Source: Siphonodentalium dalli (taxonomy: Eukaryota; Mollusca; Scaphopoda; Gadilida; Siphonodentaliidae). Taken from it: a stretch of 64,000 nucleotides of DNA. Below, in pieces: positions 47,737 to 58,790 of the stretch. The notes under the pieces are model-generated. The model did no database searches. It was given only the letters and a program-made list of their open reading frames with translations, and was not told the origin of the DNA. The position numbers and the translations under genes were made by a program. Each line of letters opens with the position of its first letter. Position 1 is the stretch's first letter. The stretch is taken from assembly GCA_032622095.1 (NCBI GenBank), contig CP136061.1:19970991-20034990 (forward strand), read 5' to 3'.

Positions 47737-48194
47737 GTGTCAGACATTTTTTTCAGACACCTATGATTGATTTTGTTTTACCTTTGGCCATTTTCAAGTT
47801 TGAGATCAGCCCAACCCTATTATTTTTCCGTTTTAGCAAGTTTTGTTTCTGACCATTTGTCTACCCCACCCCCTATAACACGAGATAAAACATTTTCGGA
47901 GGAATATTATATAATTTTCACTACTTTCTGTCTGTTTCCTATCAACAACCCATTACACGTTGCATGGTGTATACGTGTGATTACTTCAGTTTGACATGGC
48001 AGTGATTGCTTATGCAATGTGTCCATAAATTTTATGTTCTGAGTGACCTAGACTGACATAATTATACCGGATATTTATCACACACAAAAATCGGTTTTGG
48101 GTCCGCTTGATCACACACCCACCTCTCATACGCGCGCGAAAAACGTGCTTAATAACCACCCCCCCCCCCCCGATACGAATACGCTTTTGTCACA
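47737..48194. other. Unannotated stretch
   Basis: No gene supported. Contains a C13 run at 48159-48171. Confidence 0.3.
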
Positions 48195-48640
48195 CTCCGG
48201 GGATCAACGTACAGGATCAAGAACCTACGTTATTAATATAATCTCTAAACCGTGGCTTCAGAAGTTCGGATAACTGCTATCCTGAACTCATGTAGTGGAA
48301 GAGCTAGATGCGTATTACGGGTGTCATTGTACTTACTGGTTAAAGGGGATTATGTGCATTTTACGAACATCTAGTAAATGGTTATGGTGTGTTTAATGTT
48401 CAAAATCGGTGCACAATCGATACCGATTTTCCTTGTAAATTTCATTTATAAATATGAGGGTTTTTTTTAACGATTACTGAAATTTGAATTTCCATTGTGA
48501 ATTTACACAGCTCCTGTGCTTGTTTACTCCATTCGAAAAACGTTTATATATATTTTAAGCAAATTTAAAATCAAAACTAGTTTGGGTTAGAGCCTTGATT
48601 TGTGACGTAGGATCCTGGCCTTGAAATAGATGCATAATCC
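48195..48640 (+). repeat. Family R tail segment, copy at 48 kb (empty site)
   Basis: One unit of the 49-bp minisatellite (CAAGAACCTACGTTATTAAT, ATAATCTCTAAACCGTGGCT) is followed by the tail seen at 18.19-18.96 kb. TAAA at 48436-48439 stands where copy B of the MITE is inserted in the 18-kb version. Confidence 0.8.
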
Positions 48641-48649
48641 GGATTAACG

Positions 48650-49170
48650 CTCGCAAATTACTTTTTCCTGGCCTTCATTGGGTAAAAAACAAACATATTT
48701 TATTCGAGTCGAGGAACCCACCCATCAAAGCTCAGAGTGATCAGATATCGATTTTTGAAGTCTATTTTCACCACCAATAATATTTAGTGGCCCAGTAAAA
48801 GTCGACGAGAAGACGGTCTCGGACCAAATTGCGGATGAAGATGGATAACTCTAAAATCAAGTGGCTTTTTTGTGTCAGTTTTTTGACAAACCGGCAAAAT
48901 TTCGTTGAACAAAATGTTGATAAATAACAGGTTTTGGGCAATTATATACTATAATTGACTGTGGTTAGCATTATTTTTGGGCAATTAATCGATTCTGATA
49001 ACTGAAGCGGCATTTCAAAAATTGTTGTTGTTGTTGTTGTTTGTTGTTGTTTGTTGTTGTTTGTTGTTATTGTTGTTGTTGTTGTTGTTGTTGGAATATG
49101 ATGATATGGGGACCATCGAATCGGATTGAGTACCGGGGACCATCGAATCGGATTGAGTACCTTTGATACT
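48650..49170 (+). repeat. Family R head segment, copy at 48.7-49.2 kb
   Basis: It aligns with 16885-17225 and with the reverse complement of 3376-3760. The TTG microsatellite is expanded (about 49021-49092, with TTTG interruptions). The final GGGACCATCGAATCGGATTG, AGTACC block is duplicated in tandem at 49110-49161. Confidence 0.75.
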
Positions 49171-49628
49171 AAAGACGGAGGCAGAAACAATCGCCTAAGG
49201 AAGAAAGTATTGAACAATAAAGAGCATTCTCTGTTACTTTCTTCCTGTTATGGTAAACATAAAGAGCGCTCGTCTCAACAATGTATAAAACGTCGAAAGC
49301 ATGTTGCGGAAGATGAGTATTTCACGCACTTGTCAGATCCACAGATTGTGACAAAATGGAACATGTTATGATTAACGTGAGAACTAAAGAGTATTGGTCA
49401 GTTGTCTCTCATTGTAATTCAATTGAGTATTTGTCACTAAAATCAAGCATTCTGATTGGCCGAGAGCGGCTAACTTTCGTTTTCGATTCAACGACATCGG
49501 CCGCTTAAGCGTGCATCAAATCTGAATGTAGCACGGTCAAATGTAATCGGCGCAGAACGAGTAGCGAAACGAGCACACCCGCGCGTTGTTATAGATACCG
49601 TTCATCGGCCGCTTCAGCGTGCATCAAA
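49171..49628. other. Unannotated stretch with a 31-bp direct repeat
   Basis: CATCGGCCGCTT(A/C)AGCG plus TGCATCAAATCTGA occurs at about 49493 and 49604, 111 bp apart. The second copy abuts the minisatellite. TCTGATTGGC(C/T)GAGAG near 49451 is also found near 418. No gene supported. Confidence 0.35.
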
Positions 49629-49770
49629 TCTGACTATTATTCGTAATTCTTATCAGTAGTAGCTCATTATGCGACTACTATAAGCTATTAGTAAGTCTTA
49701 TCAGTAGTAGTTCATTATGTGACTACTATAAGCTATTCGTAATTCTTATCAGTAGTAGTTCATTATGCGA
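49629..49770. repeat. 48/50-bp minisatellite, left part (3 units)
   Basis: Units of GCTATTCGTAATTCTTATCA, GTAGTAGTTCATTATGTGAC, TACTATAA. The array is interrupted at about 49770 by the retrotransposon and resumes at 54897. Confidence 0.9.
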
Positions 49771-49892
49771 CTATATTTTTACCTGTGATTTACCTGCCAG
49801 TGTGATCTTCAGGCCTATTTTAAGCTTTCGCTTGTATTGGCCAATTGTCGTAGTATAACATCACATTTGCTCTATTTTACAGTGCGCTCAAT

Positions 49893-52745
49893 TCAGAATA
49901 CATAGCAGAATTTGTTTGGCTTGCCTCGCCACTGATCATTTAAAATTGATTTAAAATCGTTCACCGAACCGGCCGACACCAAATGTTCAGGGAGACTGTT
50001 CCAATTGTTAGTACTTCTGGCTGTAAAATTGTTCTTGCATAAAGTGGTGTTATATCCTTTCTTCCTAATCTTCTTACTGTGACCTCTTGTTTTGCTTCCT
50101 CCATTATTTGTATGTAACTCCATCGTTTTCAGCTTGACTTCATCTTTCTTCTGCATTATCTTATACATTTGGATCATATCGGTCCTCTCTCTCCGATATT
50201 CTAAAGTTGGTAATCCTAATTCTTTGATTCTTTATTCATATTCCTTATTTTTTATCCCCTCCACTATTTTAGTTGATCTTCTCTGCACTCTTTCTATCAT
50301 TGTTCTGTATTTTGTATAGTGAGGTGACCATATAGATGTCCCGTATTCCAGCTTGGGTCTGATAAATGCCTTGTATAGTGTGGTAAACATCTGTTTATCC
50401 ATATATCTGAATGTTCTCTTTAGAATTCCGAGTTTCTGGTTGGCCTTATTCACTGTTGTTGCAATATGTTTGTCAAATTTCATTCTATTGTCAAATGTCA
50501 CTCCTAAATCTTTTTCTTCCATTGTTTCTTCTATGATGTTGTGTTTATCTCCCTCTGATACTGTGTAGGTTTTTGCTGTATTTGTGCTTTGTTTCCCCAG
50601 GTGCATCACTTTACATTTTGAAGAGTTGAATCTTAATAACCACTTATCCGACCACTTTGACAGCCTATTTAGATCTTCTTGTAGTAATTTCTCGTCCTCT
50701 GTTGTCTTCATGTTTCTATTACCTTTGTGTCATCTGCAAATATCTTGATTGAACTTGTTATCCCTTCAGTAATATCATTTATGAATATCAGGAACAATAT
50801 AGGCCCGAGTACATATCCCTGTGGTATGCCACTTGTAACATTTCTGTGTCCAAATGTTTCGCCTCCTACTCTGACTGACTGTGTCCTTCCTGTTCAAAAT
50901 GCCTGGATCCATTTATGTATGTCCCCTCTGATTCCATAGCTATCTAGTTTGTTCATCAATCTTTTATGTGGTACTGTGTCAAACGCTTTTCTGAAGTCCA
51001 AGTAAATTGAGTCTATGTTGTTTTCTTCATCTAACGCCTGGTACCAATCATCTTGGACTTCTAAAAGTTGTGTGACACATGAATGCTTTGATCGGAATCC
51101 ATGTTGTTCTTCTGTAAAGAGGTTGTTGGTCTCCATATGATTGACTATTTCATCTCTTATAATGGTTTCCAATACTTTGCATACCACACTTGTCAGACTC
51201 ACAGGACGATAGTTACCCGGAAGACTCTTTTTACCCTTCTTGAATATTGGTACAACCTCGGCTTTCTTCCATGCTTTTGGTATCTGCCCTTCCCTGATGG
51301 TATTATTAAATATGTGTGTCAATGGTTCTTTTATGAAGCTAGCTGCCTGCTTTAACAGTGAAGGGTGTAATCCATCCGCCCCCGGAGATTTCGTTGAGTC
51401 CAGCTTGAGCAATTTTTCCTCTACCTTCTCTTGGGTCACAACTAAGCTTGATAGCTCCTTGCTGAATTCTCGGATTTCCAAACACGGTGCTGGTTCACTT
51501 CCCTCTTCTGTGAAAACACTGCAGAAATATGCGTTCAGGGTCTCTGGTTTACCAATATTGTCGCTTATTATTCTCCCTTTCCCATCGTCTAAGTCGGCTA
51601 TTCCTTCCTTTACTATTGTCTTCTGTTTGACATAATTCCAAAATGATTTTTGGTCCTTTTTAAAATTCTCCGCTATTTTCTTCTCATAGTTTCGATTAGC
51701 ATCTCTGCAGACAGCTGACGCTTTGTTCCGTGCTCTTGCATATCTTTCATAGTTGTTATTCGATTTATTGTATATGTATTTCTTCCATTGTTTTTGTTTT
51801 TCTTGTACTGCATTTAGAGCTGCATTCGTCATCCAAAGCTTCTTTTTTTCCACCGTCTACTTCCTCCAGTTGGTGTAATTTTATCTCTTACTTCTAAGAT
51901 CTTCTGGGTTGTAAATGTCCAAGCTGCATCGATATCCATATCTTCCATTTCTTTTCAATTAATAGCCCGCATTTCATCTCCGAGATCACTGAATTCTATC
52001 TTGTTGTATTTGTATTTTATTTTGTTACCACTTCTTTCTCGGAGTAGCAGTTGAATTTGAACATTATAACATTATGATCGCTCTTGCCTATTGGTGGTAA
52101 GTATTCCAGCTCATTTATCATTCCCTCTTCATTAGTTAGAACCAGGTCCAGTAAACTGTCCTCTTGGTTTATCCTGTGCCTTGTAGGTTGCTTCACATGT
52201 TGGTGCATTCCTGTGTCGTTGATAGCTTCTATGAAGTTATATGTAGGTGTTTCTGTTCCCAATTCAGTTGTCTTATTTTCCCAGTCTATGTGTTTATAGT
52301 TGAAGTCCCCCAGAATTAGTTTATGAGTTTCTTTTCTTTCAACCATTTGGTTTAGCATGATATTGAGGTTTTTGCTATTCTCGTCCGTACTTGATGGACT
52401 TCTATATATGGCTCCGATCAGTAATGTGTCATTTCCTCTAAGTTTCAATTGGCACCACTTTGATTCTTCAAAATCCGATTCTGATTCTATAGCTGTTGAC
52501 TTCATATCTTCCCTTATTTATACTGCAACCCCTCTTCCTTTTTCTATAGGAGAATGATATAAGCTGTATCCTTGTATTGTCATTTCTTGTATCTGAATAT
52601 TCTTCACGTTTTTAGCCTTGGTTTCTGTCAGTACTATGATTTCCGGTGATCTTAGCTGTACCAATGTATCTAATTCTTCTTTCTTATTGGAGAGTGTGTC
52701 CACATTGGTGTATAAAAGGGTTAGTCCATTTTTAAACGTTGTGGG
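49893..52745 (-). pseudogene. Retrotransposon ORF2: AP endonuclease plus reverse transcriptase, disrupted
   Basis: In order, the minus-strand reading contains an apurinic-like endonuclease (LLYTN start region, VLTETK, LILGDFN, GKSDHNVI), then the reverse transcriptase (KSPGADGLHPSLLK, YRPVSLTSVVCKVLE, EEQHGFR, IYLDFRKAFDTVPH, SGIPQGYVLGPILF, FADD). It ends with the C-terminal region (RPKLEYGTSIWSPH, WNSLPEHLV) typical of CR1/Jockey-type ORF2. Lesions visible: stops at 52518-52520, 51955-51957, 50894-50896 and 50232-50234, and frameshifts near 52018, in the A-run near 51847, and near 50715. The FADD catalytic motif survives. Domain order and residues are seen directly. Family placement is by recognition and a CR1 rather than L2 assignment is not proven. 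Confidence 0.88.
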
Positions 52746-52775
52746 TTAAAAGACACCTTTGGTGCATTAAAAATA

Positions 52776-53696
52776 TCAAGAGGAGGGGGTCTTCGTCTTT
52801 GGGCCTCCCTCCGTCTTTTTGTCGAATGGAACTATTTTTCCACTTCTTATTATGAATTTTTCTCCATCTGTGTTCATTTCCTTCAGTTCCTCTCTTAACT
52901 GTTTTCTTTCTGATCTCTGCTCCTCCGTCTGATCTCTCTGGATGCTGATTTCTTTTAGCCCTTGGTCTTCCGTCTTCTGGAGTTTATATGCATTTTGGAG
53001 TATCTTTTTTATATGGGATTTATCATTGAAGGTGACTTTTAATGGTGGTATTTTGTTTCTTTCACTTTTCTTTCCAAGTCTATAAATGTTCTTTATTGAT
53101 GGTTGCAGGTCTGGTGTTAATTCTCTGTACAGTTTATTTATAACTGCCATGTCATCTTGCTTTCTTGCTGCTCCATCCTGATTTGATGAGAGAGGAATTC
53201 CAAAGAAGCATAGGTTACTGGACCTTGACTGTCTTTCCTCCATTTCTTTGAATCTGTCATCAAATTTATTTTGGAATGTCTTCTCTATTTCCGCCGTAAT
53301 CTCTTTAATGATACTGTCTTTTACTCCACTAACTTCCTTTTTCACCTTGTCTTCAATGTTGTTAGCTACATCTTCTACCCTTTTCTCCAATCTTTCAAAC
53401 CTGGATTCACTGTCCTGCTTCATACTAGTTAGTGTGCTACTAATTTCTTTAATTGTCTGGTGTGATTTCTCGTCCACTCTGCATATCCATTTGAATCCCG
53501 CTGTAGCTCCCATATTGCTTGCATTGTTAATTGCATCATATACTGGTTTTGGCACTTTCATGCAGACAAGACATACCCAGCTCTCACAGACATCGCAGCA
53601 TAATCCATCTGCATCCTCTGAGAATATCTCTTTGCAGTATGGACATTCCCATTTATCTGCTTTCGCCGTTTTCTTTGCTCCTTTCTTGGGAGGCAT
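52776..53696 (-). CDS. Retrotransposon ORF1: PHD-like zinc finger, coiled coil, RNA-binding region
   Basis: An intact 306-residue frame from an ATG. Residues ~16-72 hold a cysteine-rich finger (WECPYCKEIF, CCDVCESWVCLVC, KWIC) resembling the PHD domain of CR1-like ORF1 proteins. The last zinc ligand expected after KWIC is not obvious. Residues ~75-165 are heptad-rich and charged, a likely coiled coil. RSSNLCFFGIP at ~164 resembles the start of the RRM-like domain of LINE ORF1 proteins, and a basic C-terminus follows. Such proteins bind element RNA in ribonucleoprotein particles (family knowledge). It ends 30 bp upstream of the ORF2 reading frame. It is the only undamaged ORF of the element. 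Confidence 0.82.
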   Translation of the reverse strand: MPPKKGAKKTAKADKWECPYCKEIFSEDADGLCCDVCESWVCLVCMKVPKPVYDAINNASNMGATAGFKWICRVDEKSHQTIKEISSTLTSMKQDSESRFERLEKRVEDVANNIEDKVKKEVSGVKDSIIKEITAEIEKTFQNKFDDRFKEMEERQSRSSNLCFFGIPLSSNQDGAARKQDDMAVINKLYRELTPDLQPSIKNIYRLGKKSERNKIPPLKVTFNDKSHIKKILQNAYKLQKTEDQGLKEISIQRDQTEEQRSERKQLREELKEMNTDGEKFIIRSGKIVPFDKKTEGGPKTKTPSS

Positions 53697-53711
53697 TTAG
53701 TTATTCACACT

Positions 53712-54080
53712 CAGCAGTGAGACAATTCTCACACCTCTGAGATTATAGTTTGTGTATAACTATTTTGTAGTTCCTTATTCGGCACTTTTCCAGCAGTGAG
53801 ACAGTTCTCACACCTCTGAGAATCCGTTTATGAATAATACTATTATTTGTATTTGGATCACAATTTTGTCTAGTTAATCACACTCAGCAGTGAGACAATT
53901 CTCACACCTCTGATATTAGTCTGTGTAGTAACTATTGTGTATTAGTTCTTTATTCTTCACTTCTCAGCAGTGAGACAGTTCTCACACCTCTGAGAAACTG
54001 TGAATAAAGCTATTATTTGTACTTTGATCACAACTCGACGTGGCCCCAGCAGTGAGACAGCACTCACACCTCTGGGTATT
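53712..54080 (-). promoter_or_regulatory. Five repeated CAGCAGTGAGACA motifs upstream of ORF1
   Basis: On the plus strand CAGCAGTGAGACA(G/A)TTCTCA plus CACCTCTGA starts at 53712, 53791, 53885, 53965 and 54047 (spacing 79, 94, 80 and 82 bp). The spacers are partly similar (CTATTATTTGTA(T/C)TT). Each motif contains a GTGAGA-4nt-TCTCAC hairpin. Placed between the SGNH-like ORF and ORF1, they look like tandem promoter monomers or a structured leader. Function is inferred from position only. Confidence 0.6.
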
Positions 54081-54081
54081 T

Positions 54082-54792
54082 CTACTTCTGCTGTACGAAA
54101 ATAGAATTTATTATTCTTCTTCGCCAAACATCTGCGAGTAATGTATCTGGGTGTGTTCCATCCAAGTATAAGTTAAAGTTTAAGCTGATATTTGTGCGGT
54201 TACGGTGTCTCGTCATGTCAAGCTTGAATTTTGGACTTCTTTTCTTGGAATGATTAGTGTTGAAATTCCTAATCCACCGATTTATTGCTTCAATCCTCCG
54301 ATTTACTTCCTATGTGTCTTCCACGAATATCTCTGGTGTTGGGTGTGCTTTGCCTCTATTCCAGTGTTCTAAACTGATTGGTGGTATCTCCAGGAAGATC
54401 GTTGATATGTTTCTCTCTCTTCTGAATATCCTTGCGTATTCTTCATAGGTATATATCAAGTTGTTCGCTGCTCTTCGTTGGTTGTGATGCCTTAAGTATA
54501 TGAATTTTCCTGATTTATAAGTAACATCGCATGTTCCCAGCCAGATATATACTTCTATCGTTTTACTTGGGTGTTCTCTGCTTGTGTTAATTATTTCTGC
54601 ATGATTTCGACCCAATTGTTCTCTTGTTGTCACACCGGATTGAAATAACCACACAATTTCGCTGTGACACGAATTATGGTGACTTGCAGTGCTTTTGATG
54701 TATCTTGCTTTGCTATCAGCTATCAGAAATCTTATCTTGGATTCATCGTTTTTCGCTTCATCGTCTTCATTTTCATGGATATATCTTCTCAA
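54082..54792 (-). pseudogene. SGNH/GDSL-hydrolase-like ORF of the retrotransposon
   Basis: The minus-strand frame reads FLIADSKARYI (block I with the nucleophile-type Ser), EVYIWLGTCDVTYKSG (block III position), IFLEIPPISLEHWN, and, after one in-frame TAG at 54310-54312, LYLDGTHPDTLLADVW (block V Asp-x-x-His). Total is about 236 codons ending at 54082. CR1-like elements are known to carry esterase domains and PHD domains in ORF1. Here the esterase-like unit is a separate upstream ORF. No ATG is in frame. An ATG at about 54821 is one base out of frame, suggesting a frameshift. The Asn of block III is replaced by Cys. The hydrolase call rests on motifs only, and damage suggests a dead copy. Confidence 0.6.
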
Positions 54793-54896
54793 TTTCGGTT
54801 CACTCGTCGTTTTTCACTCCCATAGTAAACATTATTGGTGTCATTTACGAAATTAATTTTAACCACATTTTCGATATTTCGTAATTTTCAAAGACA

Positions 54897-57275
54897 TATA
54901 TTAGTAAGTCTTATCAGTAGTATTTCATTATGCGACTACTGTAAGCTATTCCTAATTCTTATCAGTAGTAGTTCATTATGCGACTACTGTAAGCTATTCG
55001 TAATTCGTATCAGTAGTAGTTCATTATGTGACTTCTATATAAGCTATTCGTAATTCTTATCAGCAGTAGTTCATTGTGCGACTACTGTAAGCTATTCGTA
55101 ATTCGTATCAGTAGTAGTTCATTATGTGACTACTATATAAGCTATTCGTAATTCGTATCAGTAGTAGTTCATTATGTGACTACTATAAGCTATTCGTAAT
55201 TCTTATCAGTAGTAGTTCATTATGTGACTACTATAAGCTATTCGTAATTCTTATCAGCAGTAGTTCATTATGCGACTACTGTAAGCTATTCCTAATTCTT
55301 ATCAGTAGTAGTTCAGTGTGCGACTACTGTAAACTATTCGTAATTCGTATCAGTAGTAGTTCATTATGTGACTACTATATAAGCTATTCGTAATTCGTAT
55401 CAGTAGTAGTTCATTATGCGACTACTGTATGCTATTCGTAATTCTTATCAGCAGTAGTTCATTATGTGACTACTGTAAGCTATTCGTAATTCGTATCAGT
55501 AGTAGTTCATTATGTGACTACTATATAAGCTATTCGTAATTCGTATCAGTAGTAGTTCATTATGTGACTACTATAAGCTATTCGTAATTCTTATCAGTAG
55601 TAGTTCATTATGTGACTACTATAAGCTATTCGTAATTCTTATCAGCAGTAGTTCATTATGCGACTACTGTAAGCTATTCCTAATTCTTATCAGTAGTAGT
55701 TCATTATGCGACTACTGTATGCTATTCGTAATTCTTATCAGTAGTAGTTCATTATGTGACTACTATAAGCTATTCGTAATTCTTATCAGCAGTAGTTCAT
55801 TATGTGACTACTGTAAGCTATTCGTAATTCTTATCAGTAGTAGTTCATTATGTGACTACTATATAAGCTATTCGTAAGTCTTATCAGTAGTAGTTCATTA
55901 TGTGACTACTGTAAGCTATTCGTAATTCTTATCAGTAGTAGTTCATTATGTGACTACTGTAAGCTATTCGTAATTCGTATCAGTAGTAGTTCATTATGTG
56001 ACTACTATAAGCTATTCGTAATTCTTATCAGTAGTAGTTCATTGTGCGACTACTGTAAGCTATTCGTAATTCTTATCAGTAGTAGTTCATTATGTGACTA
56101 CTATATAAGCTATTCGTAAGTCTTATCAGTAGTAGTTCATTGTGCGACTACTGTAAGCTATTCGTAATTCTTATCAGTAGTAGTTCATTATGTGACTACT
56201 GTAAGCTATTCGTAAGTCTTATCAGTAGTAGTTCATTATGTGACTACTATATAAGCTATTCGTAAGTTTTATCAGTAGTAGTTCATTATGCGACTACTGT
56301 AAGCTATTCGTAAGTCTTATCAGTAGTAGTTCATTATGTGACTACTATATAAGTTATTCGTCAGTCTTATCAGTAGTAGTTCATTATGTGACTAATATAT
56401 AAGCTATTCGTCAGTCTTATCAGTAGTAGTTCATTATGTGACTGCTATATAAGCTATTCGTAAGTTTTATCAGTAGTAGTTCATTGTGCGACTACTGTAA
56501 GCTATTCGTAATTCGTATCAGTAGTAGTTCATTATGTGACTACTATATAAGCTATTCGTAACTCTTATCAGTAGTAGTTCATTATGTGACTACTATATAA
56601 GCTATTCGTCAGCCTTATCAGTAGTAGTTCATTATGTGACTACTATATAAGCTATTCGTAAGTCTTATCAGTAGTAGTGCATTGTGCGACTGCTATATAA
56701 GCTATTCGTAAGTTTTATCAGTAGTAGTTCATTGTGCGACTACTGTAAGCTATTCGTAAGTCTTATCAGTAGTAGTTCATTATGTGACTACTATATAAGC
56801 TATTCGTAAGTCTTATCAGTAGTAGTTCATTATGCGACTACTGTATGCTATTCGTAAGTCTTATCAGTAATAGTTCATTATGTGACTACTATATAAGCTA
56901 TTCGTCAGCCTTATCAGTAGTAGTTCATTGTGCGACTGCTATATAAGCTATTCGTAAGTTTTATCAGTAGTAGTTCATTATGTGACTACTATATAAGCTA
57001 TTCGTAAGTCTTATCAGTAGTAGTTCATTATGCGACTATACTGTAAGCTATTCGTAATTCGTATCAGTAGTAGTTCATTATGTGACTACTATATAAGCTA
57101 TTCGTAAGTCTTATCAGTAGTAGTTCATTATGTGACTACTATATAAGCTATTCGTAATTCTTATCAGTAGTTGTTCATTATGTGACTACTATATAAGCTA
57201 TTCGTAAGTCTTATCAGTAGTTGTTCATTGTGAGACTACTATATAAGCTATTCGTAATTCTTAGCAGTAGTAGTT
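54897..57275. repeat. 48/50-bp minisatellite, main block (about 48 units)
   Basis: Units as at 49629, with a 48-bp form (CTACTGTAAGC or CTACTATAAGC) and a 50-bp form (CTACTATATAAGC). Variant positions (ATTCTT, ATTCGT, AGTCTT; ATGTG, ATGCG, GTGCG) recur in shared blocks, implying segmental duplications. Each unit has a CAGTAGT / ACTACT(A) mini-inverted repeat. Confidence 0.95.
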
Positions 57276-58249
57276 ACGTGCGCTCGCGCAACAGTATGGC
57301 GATCAGTCAGATTCGTAGGTACGTAGGTACGTACGTTGGTGTCACCCTACCGATTTCACTCCATGACGTCACCCTTACGCAGTACATGCCGGCGACGTTA
57401 CGGAGTAGATTATAGAGTTGACGCCCTTGGCACTGACTTCCGTTACTAGCTCGTTGCTATATAAACAAACCAGCGATGTGGCTTTTGTCGAAAATTGACA
57501 GTCAGTACATTCGCCCTGTATACATGTACTTTCAGAAAATACAAAACACCACAACGTTAAACCCCACCAATGTCAGTGTCTCGATATCATTTGACCAAAT
57601 TTCTTGACATGAAACCGCGACAGACACGGCGTGAAATACATCGCATTGAGTAAACAATTTCCCATTGTTTCAATTCAACTTCAAGATCGCGGTAAAATCA
57701 AAACCGCAATTTGTAAGTGGTAAACATCTGAAAAAGACATCAGGTGCATGCAGAAACTAATTGTGCATATTTATTTCTATTTGCGGTGGCAATTTTTCAT
57801 GTTTATCAGTATTTTTTACGATAAGAGCGATGGTAATTGGGGGACTATATTTTATCTAGCGCATTAAATTTAAAATAAAAAGTCGTGAATTGGCTGAGTG
57901 TTTTCTATGGCCGCACATTTCGTTGACAATTACGAGCCATTTGTTTGTCTAAATAACATTTTTAAGTTCGAAGAGCATTATAATGGGGATAACAGTGTGG
58001 TGTTTTGTGATTTCGGAAAGTTACATGGCGAATATACTGTGGCAAATACCCGTTAATGGGCTCCGGCTCCGCCGTCACCAATTAACTAAATTTGCCACAG
58101 TATATTCGCCATGCACCTTTCCGAAATCACAAAACACCACACTGTTATCCCCTAAATAAAATTATTGAAGATTGTAATTGTCTTTTTTTGCTAACATTAA
58201 ATTAAATTAAATTAAATTTTTGCACACGTTGGCATCTCTCTGAGTGCAT
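57276..58249. other. Unclassified ~970-bp insert in the minisatellite
   Basis: The minisatellite breaks after GCAGTAGTAGTT and resumes at TAGTTCATTAGGTGAC. The insert starts ACGTGCGCTCGCG, has tandem GTAGGTAC near 57316-57335, a palindrome at 57985-58152, and an ATTAA(A)-type run near 58194-58220. A diverged half-copy of the palindrome arm is visible at about 57505-57570 (CAGTACATTCGCC, ACAAAACACCACA). No coding frame and no terminal inverted repeats were found. Confidence 0.6.
57985..58152. repeat. Long palindrome with ~65-bp arms
   Basis: GGGGATAACAGTGTGGTGTT...GTGATTTCGGAAAG...CATGGCGAATATACTGTGGC is mirrored almost perfectly. The ~40-nt centre contains GGGCTCCGGCTCCGCC. Confidence 0.9.
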
Positions 58250-58790
58250 TCTAGTTCATTAGGTGACTACTATATAAGCTATTCGTAATTCTTATTAGTA
58301 GTAGTTCATTGTGCGACTACCATATAAGCTATTCGTAATTCGTATCAGTAGTAGTTCATTATGCGACTACTGTAAGCTATTCGTAATTCTTATCAGTAGT
58401 AGTTCATTATGTGACTACTATAAGCTATTCGTAATTCTTATCAGTAGTAGTTCATTATGCGACTACTGTAAGCTATTCGTAATTCTTATCAGTAGTAGTT
58501 CATTATGCGACTACTATAAGCTATTCGTAATTCTTATCAGTAGTAGTTCATTATGTGACTACTATAAGCTATTCGTAATTCTTATCAGTAGTAGTTCATT
58601 ATGCGACTACTGTAAGCTATTAGTAAGTCTTATCAGTAGTAGTTCATTATGTGACTACTGTAAGCTATTCGTAAGTCTTATCAGTAGTAGTTCATTATGT
58701 GACTACTATATAAGCTATTCGTAAGTCTTATCAGCAGTGGTTCGTTGTGCGACTACTGTAAGCTATTCCTAAGTCTTATCAGAAATCGTT
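58250..58790. repeat. 48-bp minisatellite, right part (about 11 units)
   Basis: Continuation of the 54.9-57.3 kb array, mostly in the 48-bp form, which keeps a frame open (58311-58724, LFVILISSSSLCDYYK repeats). That frame is repeat read-through. The last units degrade after 58740. Confidence 0.93.

Larger units (their letters stand above)
49771..54896 (-). mobile_element. CR1-like non-LTR retrotransposon, decayed, inserted in the minisatellite
   Basis: About 5.1 kb bounded on both sides by the 48-bp minisatellite. In the element's 5' to 3' sense (minus strand) it has an SGNH/esterase-like ORF, a block of five repeated motifs, ORF1 with a PHD-like zinc finger, and ORF2 with endonuclease and reverse transcriptase. 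The 3' UTR ends in CAGGTAAATCACAGGTAAA, a short tandem duplication like the terminal microsatellites of CR1 and L2 elements. No poly-A and no clear target duplication. About 8 bp of the expected minisatellite unit are missing at the junction. ORF2 carries several stops and frameshifts, so this copy is inactive. Confidence 0.85.

Noticed and set aside
53248-53740. Plus-strand frames opposite retrotransposon ORF1 and ORF2
   Set aside because: Antisense shadows of the minus-strand ORFs, which carry the recognisable domains.
58311-58724. 137-codon frame with LFVILISSSSLCDYYK repeats
   Set aside because: The frame is the 48-bp minisatellite. Neighbouring 50-bp units break it, which shows no selection for coding.
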